Below, piece by piece: positions 35,236 to 43,803 of a stretch of 64,000 bases of DNA. Every line of letters begins with the position of its first letter. The stretch's first letter is position 1. The stretch lies in NCBI RefSeq assembly GCF_001591345.1, contig NZ_BCUS01000023.1, forward strand, positions 1 to 64,000, read 5' to 3'. The translations under genes and the position numbers were made by a program. Source of the stretch: Variovorax boronicumulans NBRC 103145 (lineage in GTDB: Bacteria > Pseudomonadota > Gammaproteobacteria > Burkholderiales > Burkholderiaceae_C). The notes under the pieces were generated by a model, which worked only from the letters and a program-made list of their open reading frames with translations, had not been told where the DNA came from and did no database searches.

Positions 35236-35919
35236 ATGAATCTTTTGCTTGTTGAGGACGATCTTGATCTTGGCAACGGCGTGCGCATTGCGCTCGCCAA
35301 CCAGGGCCTGGACGTGGTGTGGGTCCGCCGGCTCGACGACGCCTTGCGCACCCTCGACAACGGCGCCTTCGACATGGTGCTGCTCGACCTGGGCCTGCCC
35401 GACGGCGACGGGCTCGACCTGCTGCTGCGCCTGCGCCGCACCCGCCAGATATTGCCGGTGCTGGTGCTGAGCGCGCGCGACGCGCTCAACGACCGCCTGC
35501 GCAGCCTGGACGACGGCGCCGACGACTACCTCGTGAAGCCCTTCGCGCTGGCCGAGCTGCTGTCGCGCGTGCGGGCCCTGGCGCGGCGCAGCTACGGCTT
35601 CAACGACGAGACCATCCGCATGCGCGGGCTGGCGCTGCACGAACCCACGCGCGGCGTGATCGTCGACGGCGAGCCGGTCGAGCTGTCGCGCTGCGAGTTC
35701 GACCTGCTGGCACTGTTGCTCAAGCGCACCGGCCGCGTGGTCACGCGCCGCGTGATGGAAGAGCAGGTGCTGCCCGGCGGCCAGGCCAACGGCAGCAACT
35801 CGCTCGAGGTGCACATCTCCAACCTGCGCAAGAAGATCGGGCAGGGCTACATCCGCACGGTGCGCGGCATCGGCTATGTGATTGACACCCAGTCGCTGGT
35901 GCGGAGCCCGTCGAAATGA
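35236..35919 (+). CDS. OmpR family response regulator
   Basis: 227 aa from ATG 35236 (MNLLLVEDDLDLGNG); upstream in-frame codons lack family sequence. The phosphoacceptor Asp is in MVLLDLGLPDGDGL, switch Lys in LVKPFA, and the C-terminal winged helix ends HISNLRKKIG...TVRGIGYVID. Overlaps the kinase start by ATGA. The QseB/TctD/PmrA-like subgroup is likely. Confidence 0.95.
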   Translation: MNLLLVEDDLDLGNGVRIALANQGLDVVWVRRLDDALRTLDNGAFDMVLLDLGLPDGDGLDLLLRLRRTRQILPVLVLSARDALNDRLRSLDDGADDYLVKPFALAELLSRVRALARRSYGFNDETIRMRGLALHEPTRGVIVDGEPVELSRCEFDLLALLLKRTGRVVTRRVMEEQVLPGGQANGSNSLEVHISNLRKKIGQGYIRTVRGIGYVIDTQSLVRSPSK

Positions 35920-37346
35920 TGCGCCAGCTGGCGCGCGGCTGGAAGAACTGGAACCAGCCGTCCCTGATGCGCCGCCTGCTGGTGGCGCAGATGGCCGTGG
36001 TCGCGCTGCTGTGGACCTCGGCCGTGGGGCTGCTGCTGTACGACTCGTACAAGGACCCGGGGCTGCTCCGGTTCACCAGCATCTTCAAGGCGGCGATCTC
36101 CATTGCGCAGAAGCTGGAGGACCAACCCGAGCGGCAACGAGAGGCGCTCGAGGCCTTCGACGCCGCGCTCATCGAGGCGCTCAGCGACGGCGACGAAACC
36201 AACGAAGCCCTGGCGGTCATGCAGGTGTGGCAGCGCGGCAAGCTGATCTACAACTCGCGCGCCGGTGTGCCCGTGCTGCTGAACTCGGTGCCCGACCGCA
36301 ACGAGACCGTGGTCGCGGGCGGCCGCGAGTGGCGCGCGCGCACGATGGCCTCGCCCATCGCCGACACCCGCGTGGTGCTGGCTGAGCCCAGCGTGTGGCG
36401 GCTGGCCGTCACCGTGCTGTCGCGCGGCTACTACCTGCTGCCGCTGGTGATCAGCCTGCCGTTCCTGGTCTTTCCCGCGTGGCTGTCGGTGCGGCTGGCG
36501 CTGCGTCCGTGGCGGCAGGTGAGCCGCGAGACCGCCGAGCGCGGGCCCGACGACCTGACGCCGCTGTCGTACACGCCGCCGCACAAGGAGCTCAAGCCGA
36601 TGGTGCAGAGCATCAACAGCCTGCTGCTGCGGGTGCGCGACAGCACCACGCGCGAGCGCAGCCTGATCGCCGACGCGGCGCACGAGCTGCGCACGCCGCT
36701 GGCGGCCATGCGCGTGAACGTCGAGGCGCTGAAGGAGCAGAGCAGCGACGAGGGCCAGCGCGAACTCATGGCCAACCTGCTGCGCAGCAACGACCGCGCG
36801 GCCCGGCTGGTGGGGCAGCTGCTGCAGCTCATGCGCAGCGACGCGGTGGCCACCAACGCGCTGCCCGTGATGCTGTCGCTCGACGGGTTGGTGCAGGACC
36901 GGCTGGCCATGATCGAGGGCCTGGCGCGTGCGCGCGGCGTGGAGCTCGAGCTGGTGTGCGACGACGCCGTGCCGGTGCTCGGCGAGCGCGAGAGCCTGGT
37001 CTCGATGATCGACAACCTGATCGACAACGCGATCAAGTACAGCCCCTGCGGCGCCACCGTGACGGTGCACGTGGCGCGCGAGGGCGCGCGGGCGCTGCTG
37101 ACCGTGGCCGACACGGGCCCGGGCATTCCGCCCGCGCTGCGCGAGCGCGTGTTCGACCGCTTCTTCCGCAACCCCGACCAGACGCAAAGCGGCAGCGGGC
37201 TGGGCCTGGCGATCGTCAAGTCGGTGGTCGACCGGCACGGCGGCGACGCGGTGCTGGGCGAGGCCGCGGGTGGCGGCCTGCTGGCCACGGTGCGGCTGCC
37301 GCTGGCGCAGGCCGACGTGCCGCAGCCTTTGCTCGTCGGCGCCTGA
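35916..37346 (+). CDS. Sensor histidine kinase
   Basis: 476-aa membrane kinase. Membrane segments lie at about 20-43 and 170-195, with a roughly 125-residue periplasmic domain between them. The phospho-His box is ADAAHELRTPLAAM. The N box NLIDNAIKYSP, DTGPGIP and GSGLGLAIV complete the ATPase. It partners with the response regulator that overlaps its start. LpxO follows 92 bp downstream, so envelope stress or cations are a plausible signal. Confidence 0.95.
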   Translation: MMRQLARGWKNWNQPSLMRRLLVAQMAVVALLWTSAVGLLLYDSYKDPGLLRFTSIFKAAISIAQKLEDQPERQREALEAFDAALIEALSDGDETNEALAVMQVWQRGKLIYNSRAGVPVLLNSVPDRNETVVAGGREWRARTMASPIADTRVVLAEPSVWRLAVTVLSRGYYLLPLVISLPFLVFPAWLSVRLALRPWRQVSRETAERGPDDLTPLSYTPPHKELKPMVQSINSLLLRVRDSTTRERSLIADAAHELRTPLAAMRVNVEALKEQSSDEGQRELMANLLRSNDRAARLVGQLLQLMRSDAVATNALPVMLSLDGLVQDRLAMIEGLARARGVELELVCDDAVPVLGERESLVSMIDNLIDNAIKYSPCGATVTVHVAREGARALLTVADTGPGIPPALRERVFDRFFRNPDQTQSGSGLGLAIVKSVVDRHGGDAVLGEAAGGGLLATVRLPLAQADVPQPLLVGA

Positions 37347-37367
37347 GCCGGGGGAAAAGGCCCCGGC
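37347..37367 (+). terminator. Hairpin after the kinase gene
   Basis: GCCGGGG (37347-37353) pairs with CCCCGGC (37361-37367) immediately after the kinase stop; no T-run. Confidence 0.4.
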
Positions 37368-37438
37368 CGGGCCTGTTTCGGGGCAAGGATTTACACTAGC
37401 CGGCTCCCCCGGCGCTCGTCTACAGGACACTTTCACCA

Positions 37439-38335
37439 ATGAAGTGGGTCATTCTTGCCATCTTCGTGCTCAGCGCACTCTACGTTCACTTCCGCGGCCA
37501 GGTCCGGCACAAGTTCTTCAGACAGCTCTCTGATCACTCGACCTTCCTGGCGCCGCTGAACGTCTTCATGTACCTTTTCTCGAAGGTGCCCGGTACGCCG
37601 TACCTGTCGCCCGCGCAGTTCCCCGAGATGCGCATCCTCGAGGAAAACTGGGAAGTCATTCGCGAGGAAGCGCTGGCCATGCGCAACGGCGGCAGCATCA
37701 AGGCCTCGAGCCAGTTCAACGACGTGGGCTTCAACTCCTTCTTCAAGAGCGGCTGGAAGCGCTTCTACCTGAAGTGGTACGACGAGGCGCACCCCTCGGC
37801 CGCCGTGCTGTGCCCGCGCACCACCGAGCTGCTCAAAGGCATCGGCACCATCAAGGCCGCGATGTTCGCCGAGCTGCCCCCGGGCAGCCGCCTCGTGCGC
37901 CACCGCGACCCGTTCGCCGGTTCGCTGCGTTATCACCTGGGCCTGTGGACGCCGGGCGTCGAAGGCTGCTACATCGACGTGGATGGCCAGCGCTACCACT
38001 GGCGCGACGGCGAGGCCGTGGTGTTCGACGAGACCTACATCCACTACGCCGAGAACACCACCGACCACGACCGCGTGATCCTGTTCTGCGACATCGAGCG
38101 TCCGCTGAAGTACCGCTGGGCCAGTGCCGTGAATCGCTGGTTCGCCAAGAACCTGCTGGCCGCCGCCGCTTCGCCCAACGACGCGGGCGACAAGACGGGC
38201 GGCTTGAACCGCGCCTTCAAGTACATCTACCAGATCCGCGTGGTCGGCAAGCGCCTGAAGGCCTGGGACAAGCGCGCGTACTACCTCGTGAAGTGGACGA
38301 TCTTTGGCGGCCTGGCGCTCTGGATCTTCTGGTGA
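37439..38335 (+). CDS. lpxO: Lipid A 2-hydroxylase LpxO-like (aspartyl/asparaginyl beta-hydroxylase family)
   Basis: 298 aa with an N-terminal membrane anchor (MKWVILAIFVLSALYVHF) and a C-terminal hydrophobic end. The iron-binding HRDP motif with downstream VFDETYIHYAENTT gives the H-x-D...H facial triad; RYHLGLWTP and the trailing RVILFCDIERPLKYRW carry the 2-oxoglutarate Arg. LpxO hydroxylates a secondary acyl chain of lipid A on the cytoplasmic face, affecting envelope stress and antimicrobial peptide tolerance. It follows a two-component system. Confidence 0.88.
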   Translation: MKWVILAIFVLSALYVHFRGQVRHKFFRQLSDHSTFLAPLNVFMYLFSKVPGTPYLSPAQFPEMRILEENWEVIREEALAMRNGGSIKASSQFNDVGFNSFFKSGWKRFYLKWYDEAHPSAAVLCPRTTELLKGIGTIKAAMFAELPPGSRLVRHRDPFAGSLRYHLGLWTPGVEGCYIDVDGQRYHWRDGEAVVFDETYIHYAENTTDHDRVILFCDIERPLKYRWASAVNRWFAKNLLAAAASPNDAGDKTGGLNRAFKYIYQIRVVGKRLKAWDKRAYYLVKWTIFGGLALWIFW

Positions 38336-38340
38336 ACTAG

Positions 38341-38434
38341 GCTCGCCCCCAGGCTACGCGCACTTCGTGTCGCTGCGCCAACCCCCTACCGGGGGCACCA
38401 CCAGCGGCCCGGCAAAGCCGGTTCCGCGGTGGTT
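38341..38434. repeat. 94-bp dispersed repeat, copy A
   Basis: 87 of 94 bases are identical to 59757-59850. It contains CCCCCtacCGGGGG and a long stem: ACCACC / GGTGGT (38397-38402 with 38428-38433), GCGG / CCGC (38404-38407 with 38424-38427) and CCGGC / GCCGG (38409-38413 with 38417-38421). It lies between convergent genes. Confidence 0.85.
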
Positions 38435-38462
38435 CTTGAAGAATTCAGCCTGACAGCTCTGC

Positions 38463-39185
38463 TCAGGCCTCGGCCAGTATCAAACGGGCACGCGGCGCGC
38501 GGCGCCAGCACACCAGGCCCGCCAGCAGCACACCGCCGAGCACGTCGAGCAGCACGTGCTGGCGCGTGGCCAGCGTCGAGTAGACGATCCCCACGGCCCA
38601 CAGCACGTTCACCCATTGCGTCCATGCGGGCGCCTGCACGCTGCGCAGCTGGCGGCCGAGCCACACGGCCGCGAACACGGCGAAGGCCACATGCAGCGAC
38701 GGGAAGGCATTGCCGCCCGCATCGGCGCTCTTGAGGAACTGCAGCGCCGGGTACTGCGACCAGTCGATCGCGAAGCTCGGCACCACCGTCGGAAAGCACC
38801 AGAACACCGCCAGGCCGATGGCCGCCATGAGTGCGGCCCCGCGTGCGCAGGCCCACAGCTCGGCCTTGTTTTTCGTGAAGGCCGGTGCGAGCGAGATGTA
38901 GAACCACAGCGAGCTGTACAGCAGCATCGCGTCGTCGCTCACGTCCACCCAGTGGTCGATGGCGGTGAGCGGCATCACGGTCGGCGCCGAGGGCGGGTGG
39001 TGCATCACCCAGAAGTACAGGACGAAGAAGCCCGAGATGCCGAGCGTGGTGCCGATCATCTTCACGACCCACAACGTGGCGAAGCGCTGCCCCAGCGCCA
39101 GGTGCCAGGGCGTGACGGGGAGGGCGGCGGGGTTCGGGCGGGAGGGCAGCGTCACCGGTGCGCTTTCAGGAGAGGGAAGCGCCAC
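38463..39185 (-). CDS. PAP2-family membrane phosphatase
   Basis: 240-aa inner-membrane protein with five to six hydrophobic segments. The phosphatase motifs are GGNAFPSLHVAFA (SxxH core) and STLATRQHVLLDVLGG (catalytic His). The first K-x6-RP block is weak, as in the inositolphosphotransferase-like PAP2 subgroup. Possible roles are undecaprenyl-, lipid A- or phosphatidyl-phosphate turnover. It is divergent from a two-component system. Confidence 0.87.
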   Translation of the reverse strand: MALPSPESAPVTLPSRPNPAALPVTPWHLALGQRFATLWVVKMIGTTLGISGFFVLYFWVMHHPPSAPTVMPLTAIDHWVDVSDDAMLLYSSLWFYISLAPAFTKNKAELWACARGAALMAAIGLAVFWCFPTVVPSFAIDWSQYPALQFLKSADAGGNAFPSLHVAFAVFAAVWLGRQLRSVQAPAWTQWVNVLWAVGIVYSTLATRQHVLLDVLGGVLLAGLVCWRRAPRARLILAEA

Positions 39186-39199
39186 AGCGTAGGCGCATG

Positions 39200-39243
39200 C
39201 ATTGCGTGAACATTGCGTTACCTCATGTGGGGCTCTCTAGAAT
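39200..39243 (+). promoter_or_regulatory. Direct repeat and -10 box ahead of the second response regulator
   Basis: CATTGCGT occurs at 39200-39207 and 39211-39218, an 11-bp period typical of PhoB/OmpR-family boxes. TAGAAT (39238-39243) follows 20 bp on, as in activator-dependent promoters. Autoregulation is likely. Confidence 0.5.
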
Positions 39244-39276
39244 CACCCGCCTGTCCGGTCTCTCCCCATCCCCCCC

Positions 39277-39957
39277 ATGAGAATCCTGCTTGTCGAAGAC
39301 GAAGCCGACCTGGCGCAGGCGCTCGCGTCGGCGCTGCGCCAGAACCAGGCGGTGGTCGATGTGGCGAGCTCGCTGCGCGCGGCCGAGGAGGCCGCGCTCG
39401 GTGCGCCCTACGACGTGGTCGTGCTCGACCGCGGCCTGCCCGACGGCGACGGCCTCTCGCTCGTCGCGTTCCTCGCGCAGAACCACATCGCCTGCGCCGT
39501 GCTCGTGCTCACCGCCATGACCGACGTGGCCGAGCGCGTGCTGAGCCTGGACGGCGGCGCCGACGACTACCTGGCCAAGCCTTTCTCGATGGACGAGCTG
39601 CTGGCCCGCGTGCGCGCACTGGCACGCCGCCCCGCGGTGCGCGCCAACTTCATCATGACGCTCGGGCAGCTGCGCTTCGACCACCACACGCGCCAGGCGC
39701 ACGTGGGCGAGGCCTGCCTCACGCTGCCGCGGCGCGAGCTGCTGGTGCTCGAGACGCTGCTCGAACACCGCGGCCGCACCGTGCTGCGCGAGGCCCTGCA
39801 AGACCGCGTGTACGGCCACAAGGACGACATCCAGTCGAACGCGCTCGACACGCACGTCTCGCGCCTGCGCTCCAAGCTCGACAAGGCCGGCGCGCAGGTC
39901 GAGATCCATGCGATCCGCGGGGTGGGCTACCTGATGTGCGCGCCGCAGTCGGCATGA
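39277..39957 (+). CDS. OmpR family response regulator (second system)
   Basis: 226 aa. Acidic pocket VEDEAD, phosphoacceptor in VVLDRGLPDGDG, Lys in LAKPFS, winged-helix C-terminus with TLPRRELLVLETLLEHRGRT and THVSRLRSKLDKAG...IRGVGYLM. One base pattern, ATGA, joins it to the kinase. Similar to PmrA/QseB-like regulators. A direct repeat just upstream suits self-activation. Confidence 0.95.
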   Translation: MRILLVEDEADLAQALASALRQNQAVVDVASSLRAAEEAALGAPYDVVVLDRGLPDGDGLSLVAFLAQNHIACAVLVLTAMTDVAERVLSLDGGADDYLAKPFSMDELLARVRALARRPAVRANFIMTLGQLRFDHHTRQAHVGEACLTLPRRELLVLETLLEHRGRTVLREALQDRVYGHKDDIQSNALDTHVSRLRSKLDKAGAQVEIHAIRGVGYLMCAPQSA

Positions 39958-41306
39958 GCCTCAGCTTGCTTTCGCTGCGCTGGCGGCTGATCTGGAGCCT
40001 GATCCTGTTGCAGGTGGTGGTCGGCCTGCTGGTGATGGGCGGCTTCCTCGGGCTGGCGTGGGCGTTGGGCCGCGTGGTCGACGAGACCGGCCACGAGACG
40101 GTGGCGGCCATCCAGCGCGCCTTGATGCGCGGCGCCGATGGCCAGCTGGTGGTCGAGCCCACGAGCGCGCTGCGGCGGCTGCAGAAGGCCGACCCGCAGT
40201 TCTGGTTCATCGTGCGCGACCCGCGCGGCGTGCAACTGCGCCACGGCGAGGTGCCGCCCGCCTACCTGCGGCTGCTCGATGCACTCGACGACACCGAGCG
40301 CGTGGCCATCGACCCCGAGAGCGACGGCACCCGCCCCAAGGCCCGCTTCGAGCGCATCGAATCGCGCGCCGGCCCGGTGGCCGTGATGGCGCAGACCGGC
40401 GGCCCGCTCACGGTGGAGAACACGCTCAAGGGCACCGGCATCGCCTTCCTGTTCCTGGTGGCACCGATGGCGCTCGTCACCTGCCTGGGCGTGATCCTGG
40501 CGACGCCGTTCGTCGTGAAGCGCGGCCTGAAGGGCGTGGTGGCCACGGCGGAGCATGCCGAGGGCATCGACGTGCACGAGCGCACCACGCGCCTGCCGCT
40601 GGCCAACGTGGCCAGCGAGATCCGTCCGCTGGTCAACGCGGTCAACCGCGCCTTCGACCGGCTCAACGAAGGCTACGACCGGCAGGAGCGCTTCCTGGCC
40701 GATGCCGCGCACGAGCTGCGCACGCCGATCACCACGCTGCAGATCCACCTCGAAGGCCTGCCCAACGACCCGCTGAAGATGAAGCTCATGCAGGCCTCGG
40801 CGCGGCTGGCCACGCTGGCCGAGCAGCTGCTCGACCTGCAGCGCCTGGACCACGGCCTGTCGCTGGACCAGCAGGTGGAGCTGAAGTCGCTGTGCGAGCG
40901 CGTGGCGGCCGACATCGCGCCGCTCGCGATCCGCAGCCGCTGCACGCTGTCGGTCGATGCGCCGCAGCCGCTCACCGTGCGCGGCGATGCGCCCTCGCTG
41001 GAACGCGCGCTCACCAACCTGATCCAGAACGCCATCGAGCACGGCGGGCCAGGCTGCGACATCCAGGTGCGGCTGTGCGAGCCCTCGTGCATCGAGGTGC
41101 GCGACTCGGGCCCCGGCATCCCCGAGGCCGACCGCGAGCGCGTGGTGGCGCCGTTCCACCGGCTCGTGCCGCGCGGGCGCGGCGCCGGGCTGGGCCTGCA
41201 CCTCGTGGCCGAGGTGGCGCGGCTGCATCGGGGCCAACTGAGCATCGGCTCGAGCGAATCGGGCGGCGCGAAGATGCGGCTCGAACTGATGAACCTCGAG
41301 GCCTGA
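39954..41306 (+). CDS. Sensor histidine kinase (second system)
   Basis: 450 aa from ATG 39954, overlapping the regulator stop. Membrane segments at about 12-38 and 160-185 bracket a short periplasmic domain. H box ADAAHELRTPITTL, N box NLIQNAIEHGG, DSGPGIP and GAGLGLHLV are present. Divergent PAP2 phosphatase and nearby LpxO suggest envelope sensing. Confidence 0.94.
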   Translation: MSLSLLSLRWRLIWSLILLQVVVGLLVMGGFLGLAWALGRVVDETGHETVAAIQRALMRGADGQLVVEPTSALRRLQKADPQFWFIVRDPRGVQLRHGEVPPAYLRLLDALDDTERVAIDPESDGTRPKARFERIESRAGPVAVMAQTGGPLTVENTLKGTGIAFLFLVAPMALVTCLGVILATPFVVKRGLKGVVATAEHAEGIDVHERTTRLPLANVASEIRPLVNAVNRAFDRLNEGYDRQERFLADAAHELRTPITTLQIHLEGLPNDPLKMKLMQASARLATLAEQLLDLQRLDHGLSLDQQVELKSLCERVAADIAPLAIRSRCTLSVDAPQPLTVRGDAPSLERALTNLIQNAIEHGGPGCDIQVRLCEPSCIEVRDSGPGIPEADRERVVAPFHRLVPRGRGAGLGLHLVAEVARLHRGQLSIGSSESGGAKMRLELMNLEA

Positions 41307-41322
41307 AGAAGACCCGCCCGCC

Positions 41323-41544
41323 ATGAACGCCATCGACCGGCTGCCCGAACCCACGAACCTTGCCGGCGCGCAAGCGCTGATCGCACGTGTGCAGGCGATG
41401 CTCGATGCCGAAGGCGTGGCGATGCGTGCGCCGCCGCCGGAGCCGACCACCTGCTGCGGGCGCGGCTGCAATGGGTGCGTGTGGGAAGGGTGGCTGGCGG
41501 CGGTGGCCTATTGGCGGGATGAGGCGTCGCTGCTGCTGGGTTAG
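41323..41544 (+). CDS. Oxidoreductase-like domain small protein
   Basis: 73 aa. The C-terminal half PPPEPTTCCGRGCNGCVWEG matches the short Cys-rich motif P-x-x-P-x-x-CC-x3-C-x2-C-V of the Oxidored-like family, which may bind metal. The N-terminus is helical. Its stop TAG overlaps the opposite-strand stop at 41541 by two bases. Function not established for bacterial members. Confidence 0.75.
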   Translation: MNAIDRLPEPTNLAGAQALIARVQAMLDAEGVAMRAPPPEPTTCCGRGCNGCVWEGWLAAVAYWRDEASLLLG

Positions 41545-42974
41545 TAGAAGCGCGGCTGCAGCACCTTCATCGTTTCCGCACCTGGCAGCTGGTCGACGAA
41601 CAGATGGTCTGCAACCAGGTAGCGCCCGACCACGCTGCGCAAGTCGAGCGACTCGTACACCGTCACGGTCTCGTGGCGTTCGGTGTAGATCAGCTGATAG
41701 CCTGGGCCTTCCTTCAGCAGGTAGTAGGAGCCATCGCTGCTGATGCGCTCGGTCCTGATCTTGCCCTCGTACCAGCGAGTGGCCATCGCGTGGTCCACCA
41801 GCGTGTCGGCGTCGATGGTGAACACCGCTTGGCACTCTTCGGGCGTGAAGTCGTCGCGAAGTGCCGTGCCGTCTTCGCCGTTGTAGGCCTTGTGGATCAG
41901 GTCCGACGCTGTGTTGAGCAGCAGGGCCTCCAGTTGCGTGCGGCGGTCCGGGGGCTGAACTATCTGATAGGGGACGATCAACGGAGGCGTGGCGAGGCTG
42001 GCGATGTGGAAGGGTTCGACACCCATCTCCCGGCTGGCGGATAGCTCCAGGTACCAGCGTTCTTGTGCCTCGCGTGGTGTCCGGCGTGTTGCTGTTGCGC
42101 TGCCGGCATAGTGCACGCGGCGTTCGTCCGTACCGGAAGGCGTCGATGGTGTGCAATCGGCGTCACCCCAGCCCCAGAACTGATCTTGCAGCGACCAATC
42201 GCCATCCTCCGGGTCGTTCAGTGTCTGGACGACCAGGCGCGCGAAGATTTGGGGCGGTGCTTGCGCGGGTTGGCCGTCCACAGATGCGGGCACCATGGCA
42301 TCGACCCTGAACGCCATCGGCTCGCCGAGGCGAAAGCTCTCGTCGCGACTGACGTGGATTGCTTCGAGCGCCCCGCGTCTCGGCGGTGGTACGGCGCGCC
42401 GCACGAGGGTATAGACGGCCACCAGCGTCAGCACGCCGAAGATCGGAAACACCGGCAGCCCCACCAACAGCCACAGCAGGTTCCAACCTCCATTCAACGA
42501 CCAGCGCAGTGCGTTGAAACCGAAGGCGGCAAAGAAGGCCAGCACCGCCAGCGCGACCAGCGAACCCAGCCAGTCGGTGATGCTGGTTCGTGAAGGGGCA
42601 TCTGAAGGCGGTGGCGCCGGAGACGTCCACGCCATGTCATGCCGCTGCACGATGCGCGGCAGGCCGATCACGCGCGGATCGGGCAGCGGTGTCCAGAAGC
42701 TGTCGTCCTGCGCGGCCAGCGCGATCGTGCGGATGCCATCGCGGTGTTCAAGCTGCAGCGCGGCCTGCGTGACGCCGTCCTGCGTCGCGTCTTCAAAGCT
42801 CAGAGGACGCGCATCGGGCACGCGGTGGTAGCTACGCTTCTCGACATCGACGATCAGCGCATCCGCACCCGCCGATGCCGCATGAAAGCGCTCGTCAGAA
42901 GACGCAAGGCCTTCCGATATCGGCAGCGCCAGAACCCGCGCAAGGACATCGAGGTAGGAGTGAGGGCGAGGCAT
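41541..42974 (-). CDS. Hypothetical membrane protein, 477 aa
   Basis: Start at ATG 42974 (MPRPHSYLDVLARVLALP). Residues about 125-200 contain two long hydrophobic segments (LGSLVALAVLAFFAAFGF; LLWLLVGLPVFPIFGVLTLV) followed by RRAVPPPRR, which should face the cytoplasm. The C-terminal 270 residues are soluble with many Trp, Arg and Glu. No family recognised. It ends the minus-strand operon after the kinase and deaminase genes (10-bp gap). Could be a sensor or modifying membrane protein. Confidence 0.75.
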   Translation of the reverse strand: MPRPHSYLDVLARVLALPISEGLASSDERFHAASAGADALIVDVEKRSYHRVPDARPLSFEDATQDGVTQAALQLEHRDGIRTIALAAQDDSFWTPLPDPRVIGLPRIVQRHDMAWTSPAPPPSDAPSRTSITDWLGSLVALAVLAFFAAFGFNALRWSLNGGWNLLWLLVGLPVFPIFGVLTLVAVYTLVRRAVPPPRRGALEAIHVSRDESFRLGEPMAFRVDAMVPASVDGQPAQAPPQIFARLVVQTLNDPEDGDWSLQDQFWGWGDADCTPSTPSGTDERRVHYAGSATATRRTPREAQERWYLELSASREMGVEPFHIASLATPPLIVPYQIVQPPDRRTQLEALLLNTASDLIHKAYNGEDGTALRDDFTPEECQAVFTIDADTLVDHAMATRWYEGKIRTERISSDGSYYLLKEGPGYQLIYTERHETVTVYESLDLRSVVGRYLVADHLFVDQLPGAETMKVLQPRFY

Positions 42975-42984
42975 GCGTCCGAAT

Positions 42985-43803
42985 CTAGCCGGCGATCCCG
43001 AGCGCCGCGGCCGCCAGCTTCGCCACTTCCAGCGTGCTTCCGGGCGCCTCGCCATCTTCCAGCATCCACACCGACGACAGCCCCGCCCACGCCAGTACCC
43101 ACTGCAGCAGCCGGCGCCGCTCGATGCCCGTGGCCTCCGCGATGACCTCGACGCGGCGCGCAAAGCGCCCCGGCACCAGCGCGCTCTCACCATCGGGGTT
43201 GCACAGGATGTTCGCGTGGTCGAAGCCGCGCTCGCCGTGCAGGCCCTTGGGGTCGATGGCGAGCCAACCGGCTGGGCCGAAGTCGAGCACGTTGCCGTGG
43301 TGGATGTCGCCATGCAGCACGACCACCTCGCGCGGCGCGGCCAGCAGCTCGCGTGCGGTGCGTGCGCTGTGCGCGAAGACGCCGCCGTGCGTGGCCGCGC
43401 CGGCCCACAGCGATTCGAACCAGCGCGAGAGCGGCACCAGCGTCGGGGGCGGCGGCGTGTCGCGCGGGGCATGCAGGCGCGCGGCGGCGGCGCACAGGAT
43501 GCGCGTGGCCTCGTCGTCGTGGCCTTCGTGAACCATCTGCGGCAGCGAGGCAGTGCCTTGCGCGCGCACCATCAGCAAGGCTTCGCCGTCATGGGCCAGC
43601 GCGGGCGCGGCGCCGTCGCCGTTCCACCAGGCCATCAGCAGGCTGCCTGCCTGTTCCTCGGCTTCGTGCGACACCTTGAGCATGGCCGCAATGCCCTGCT
43701 GGCGCACGGGCAGCAGCGTGCCGCTCAGCGAGGCGAAGGCCTCGCCGTCGGGCGTGAGCTGCCAGCGTTGCAGGTAAGGCGCGAACACGCCGTGCGGGAC
43801 CAC
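42985..43803 (-). CDS. Aminoglycoside O-phosphotransferase-like kinase, APH(6)/streptomycin kinase family
   Basis: 272 aa from a GTG that shares one base with the deaminase stop (TAGTG). The catalytic loop VVVLHGDIHHGNVLDFG and the metal-binding LAIDPKGLHGERGFDHANIL match the APH(6)/hydroxyurea-kinase family. Length is typical of this family. Resistance is not implied: many chromosomal members act on unknown metabolites. Coupling to a deaminase and an importer suggests a role on the imported compound. Confidence 0.85.
   Translation of the reverse strand: MVPHGVFAPYLQRWQLTPDGEAFASLSGTLLPVRQQGIAAMLKVSHEAEEQAGSLLMAWWNGDGAAPALAHDGEALLMVRAQGTASLPQMVHEGHDDEATRILCAAAARLHAPRDTPPPPTLVPLSRWFESLWAGAATHGGVFAHSARTARELLAAPREVVVLHGDIHHGNVLDFGPAGWLAIDPKGLHGERGFDHANILCNPDGESALVPGRFARRVEVIAEATGIERRRLLQWVLAWAGLSSVWMLEDGEAPGSTLEVAKLAAAALGIAG

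Noticed and set aside
42985..43803. Calling the APH(6)-family gene an antibiotic resistance gene
   Set aside because: The family match is good, but the chromosomal operon context with an importer and deaminase suggests metabolism, and no resistance can be read from sequence.
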